Shown here piece by piece: positions 5,285 through 6,307 of a stretch of 6,307 bases of DNA (positions are counted from its first letter, which is position 1; each line of letters starts with the position of its first letter). The notes under the pieces were generated by a model. That model ran no database searches, was not told where the DNA came from, and saw nothing but the letters and a program-made list of their open reading frames with translations. Origin of the DNA: Candidatus Omnitrophota bacterium (lineage in GTDB: Bacteria; Omnitrophota; Gorgyraeia; DTHP01); the NCBI GenBank assembly GCA_023818555.1, contig JAMWCG010000058.1:1-6307 (forward strand), written 5' to 3'. The position numbers were made by a program, and so were the translations under genes.

Positions 5285-6307
5285 ATGGATAAGGATAAGA
5301 TTAAAAAAATTCTGGTAATTACCTTAACTAATATTGGAGATGTGATTCTGACTACTCCGGTAATTGAAACCTTAAAAGCAAATTTTCCACAAGTTTCTTT
5401 AGATATTTTGGTTGGACCGAGAGGAAAAGAGGTCTTAGAGAAAGACAAAGGAATAAGAAGATTGATTATTTATGATAAACATGTTTATCTGAGAGAAAAA
5501 TTTAGTTTAATTAAAAAACTACGCCTTGAGAGATACGATCTGGTAATAGATTTACGCCAGACAATAATTCCCTTTTTAATCGGGCCAGGTTATCGCACGC
5601 CTTTTTTAAGAAGGATTCCTAAGCACATCCTTCATATGTGGGAGAGGCATCTTTACAAAATCAAAAATCTCCCGATAAGGTCGGGATTGCGACAATTCGG
5701 GGAAATAGCAAAAATCAAATATCAAAAGCCGTTGATACATACAGATGAAGATGATGAAAAATATATTAATGGGTTGTTAGAGAAGGAGGGGCTGAACACA
5801 AATGATTTGTTGATTGTCATCGCTCCCGGCGCGCGTAGTTCAACCAAACGCTGGTCTCTGGAGAGTTTTATAGAAGTAGCGCGAGAGTTAAGAAATGAAC
5901 TTAAAGCAAAGATTGTTTTGGTAGGGGATAGAGAAGATTTTGGAGTTGCGGAGAAGATAAAAGAGAATCTCAAGACAGGGATTTTCAATTTTGCGGGTAA
6001 GACCACTATTTCTCAATTGGTTGTTCTTTTAAAAAAAGCAAAGATTTTAATTACCAACGATTCTGCAGTTCTCCACTGTGGTTCAGCAGTAAATCTTCCC
6101 ACCATCGCCATTTTTGGACCAACCGACCCTTTTAAGTATGGACCCCTGGCAGAAAATTCTATAGTTCTGCGGAGATTTTTACCTTGTGTCCCTTGTGAAA
6201 AGGCTCAGTGTAAATACGGAGATAAAAGATGCTTAGAGTTGATAAAACCTTGGGAAGTGATTGAAGGAGTGAAAAGGTTATTGTTTTTTAGACACCAATT
6301 TTCAGCT
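5285..6307 (+). CDS. GT9 heptosyltransferase-family protein (3' end outside window)
   Basis: A third ADP-heptose:LPS heptosyltransferase-type protein, open for 341 codons to the window edge. ATG 5285 is the only reasonable start: the frame has TAG at 5279-5281, and MDKDKIKKILVITLTNIGDV is the family N-terminus. No Shine-Dalgarno sequence precedes it. Motifs: D19 in NIGDVILTTP, K188 in TKRW, FAGKTTISQL, D259/H264 in NDSAVLH, IFGPTDP, and a cysteine cluster C301, C304, C309, C316. The visible part already extends past the point where the other GT9 gene here ends, so the stop should be close. Compared with the other two GT9 domains, the stretch between H122 and the acidic DEDD segment is about 5-8 residues longer, where a palindromic repeat is encoded (residues about 130-144). 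It should add a heptose or similar sugar at the cytoplasmic face of the inner membrane; donor and acceptor are not determinable. Confidence 0.9.
   Translation, partial: MDKDKIKKILVITLTNIGDVILTTPVIETLKANFPQVSLDILVGPRGKEVLEKDKGIRRLIIYDKHVYLREKFSLIKKLRLERYDLVIDLRQTIIPFLIGPGYRTPFLRRIPKHILHMWERHLYKIKNLPIRSGLRQFGEIAKIKYQKPLIHTDEDDEKYINGLLEKEGLNTNDLLIVIAPGARSSTKRWSLESFIEVARELRNELKAKIVLVGDREDFGVAEKIKENLKTGIFNFAGKTTISQLVVLLKKAKILITNDSAVLHCGSAVNLPTIAIFGPTDPFKYGPLAENSIVLRRFLPCVPCEKAQCKYGDKRCLELIKPWEVIEGVKRLLFFRHQFSA
5669..5730. repeat. Palindromic/A-rich repeat inside the third GT9 gene
   Basis: TCCCGA (5670-5675) and TCGGGA (5681-5686) form a perfect 6-base hairpin with a 5-base loop, followed by TGCGACAATT (5688-5697, identical to 4238-4247), another CGGG, and AAAAATCAAATATCAAAAG. 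It is translated in frame as about PIRSGLRQFGEIAKI. The composition differs from the surrounding coding DNA, and it coincides with extra length relative to the paralogues. Confidence 0.4.

Noticed and set aside
5722..6006. Minus-strand frame of 94 codons
   Set aside because: It is antisense to the third GT9 gene over its K188 and GKTT motifs; a shadow.

Overview
This window reads as a glycan-assembly locus, probably lipopolysaccharide core or a related surface polysaccharide, of a diderm bacterium. The basis is three ADP-heptose:LPS heptosyltransferase-type (GT9) domains and two GT4 glycosyltransferase domains, all on the plus strand. The DNA is fairly AT-rich, and a decayed insertion sequence and short palindromic or A-rich repeats sit between and within genes. 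This would fit an uncultured candidate-phylum genome (Omnitrophota-like is a guess), but nothing in the window fixes the taxon.

Layout. Positions 2-2050 hold the 3' part of one long gene in which a GT4 domain runs without a stop into a complete GT9 domain. It overlaps by 4 bases (ATGA) a second GT4 gene (2047-3159), which overlaps by 29 bases a second GT9 gene (3131-4144). The order is therefore GT4-GT9 (fused), then GT4, GT9 (separate, overlapping), as expected from a duplicated two-gene module with a later fusion or fission. Together they look like one translationally coupled operon adding successive sugars on the cytoplasmic side of the inner membrane.

Positions 4145-5284 contain no intact gene. 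First comes an A/C-rich repeat-like stretch with a small hairpin (about 4131-4260). Next, on the minus strand, is a decayed gene of unknown family (4288-4734) with an in-frame stop, cut off at its 5' side by a mobile element. The element (4735-5232) is a 498-bp internally deleted IS256-family relative. It keeps both terminal inverted repeats, the N-terminal end of the transposase in one frame and the C-terminal end in another. Its leader can fold so that the Shine-Dalgarno sequence is buried.

Immediately after the element lies a good extended -10 promoter (5248-5276), followed within about 8 bases by the start codon of a third GT9 gene (5285 to the window end). That gene has no Shine-Dalgarno sequence, so it is a candidate for leaderless translation. 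It also carries an apparent in-frame insertion of a short palindromic repeat, part of which also occurs in the intergenic stretch at 4238-4247.

The most interesting points are the fused versus split GT4-GT9 pairs, the translation-blocking leader of the IS remnant, and the repeat-derived peptide inside the third heptosyltransferase. I found no defence system, CRISPR array, tRNA or rRNA.
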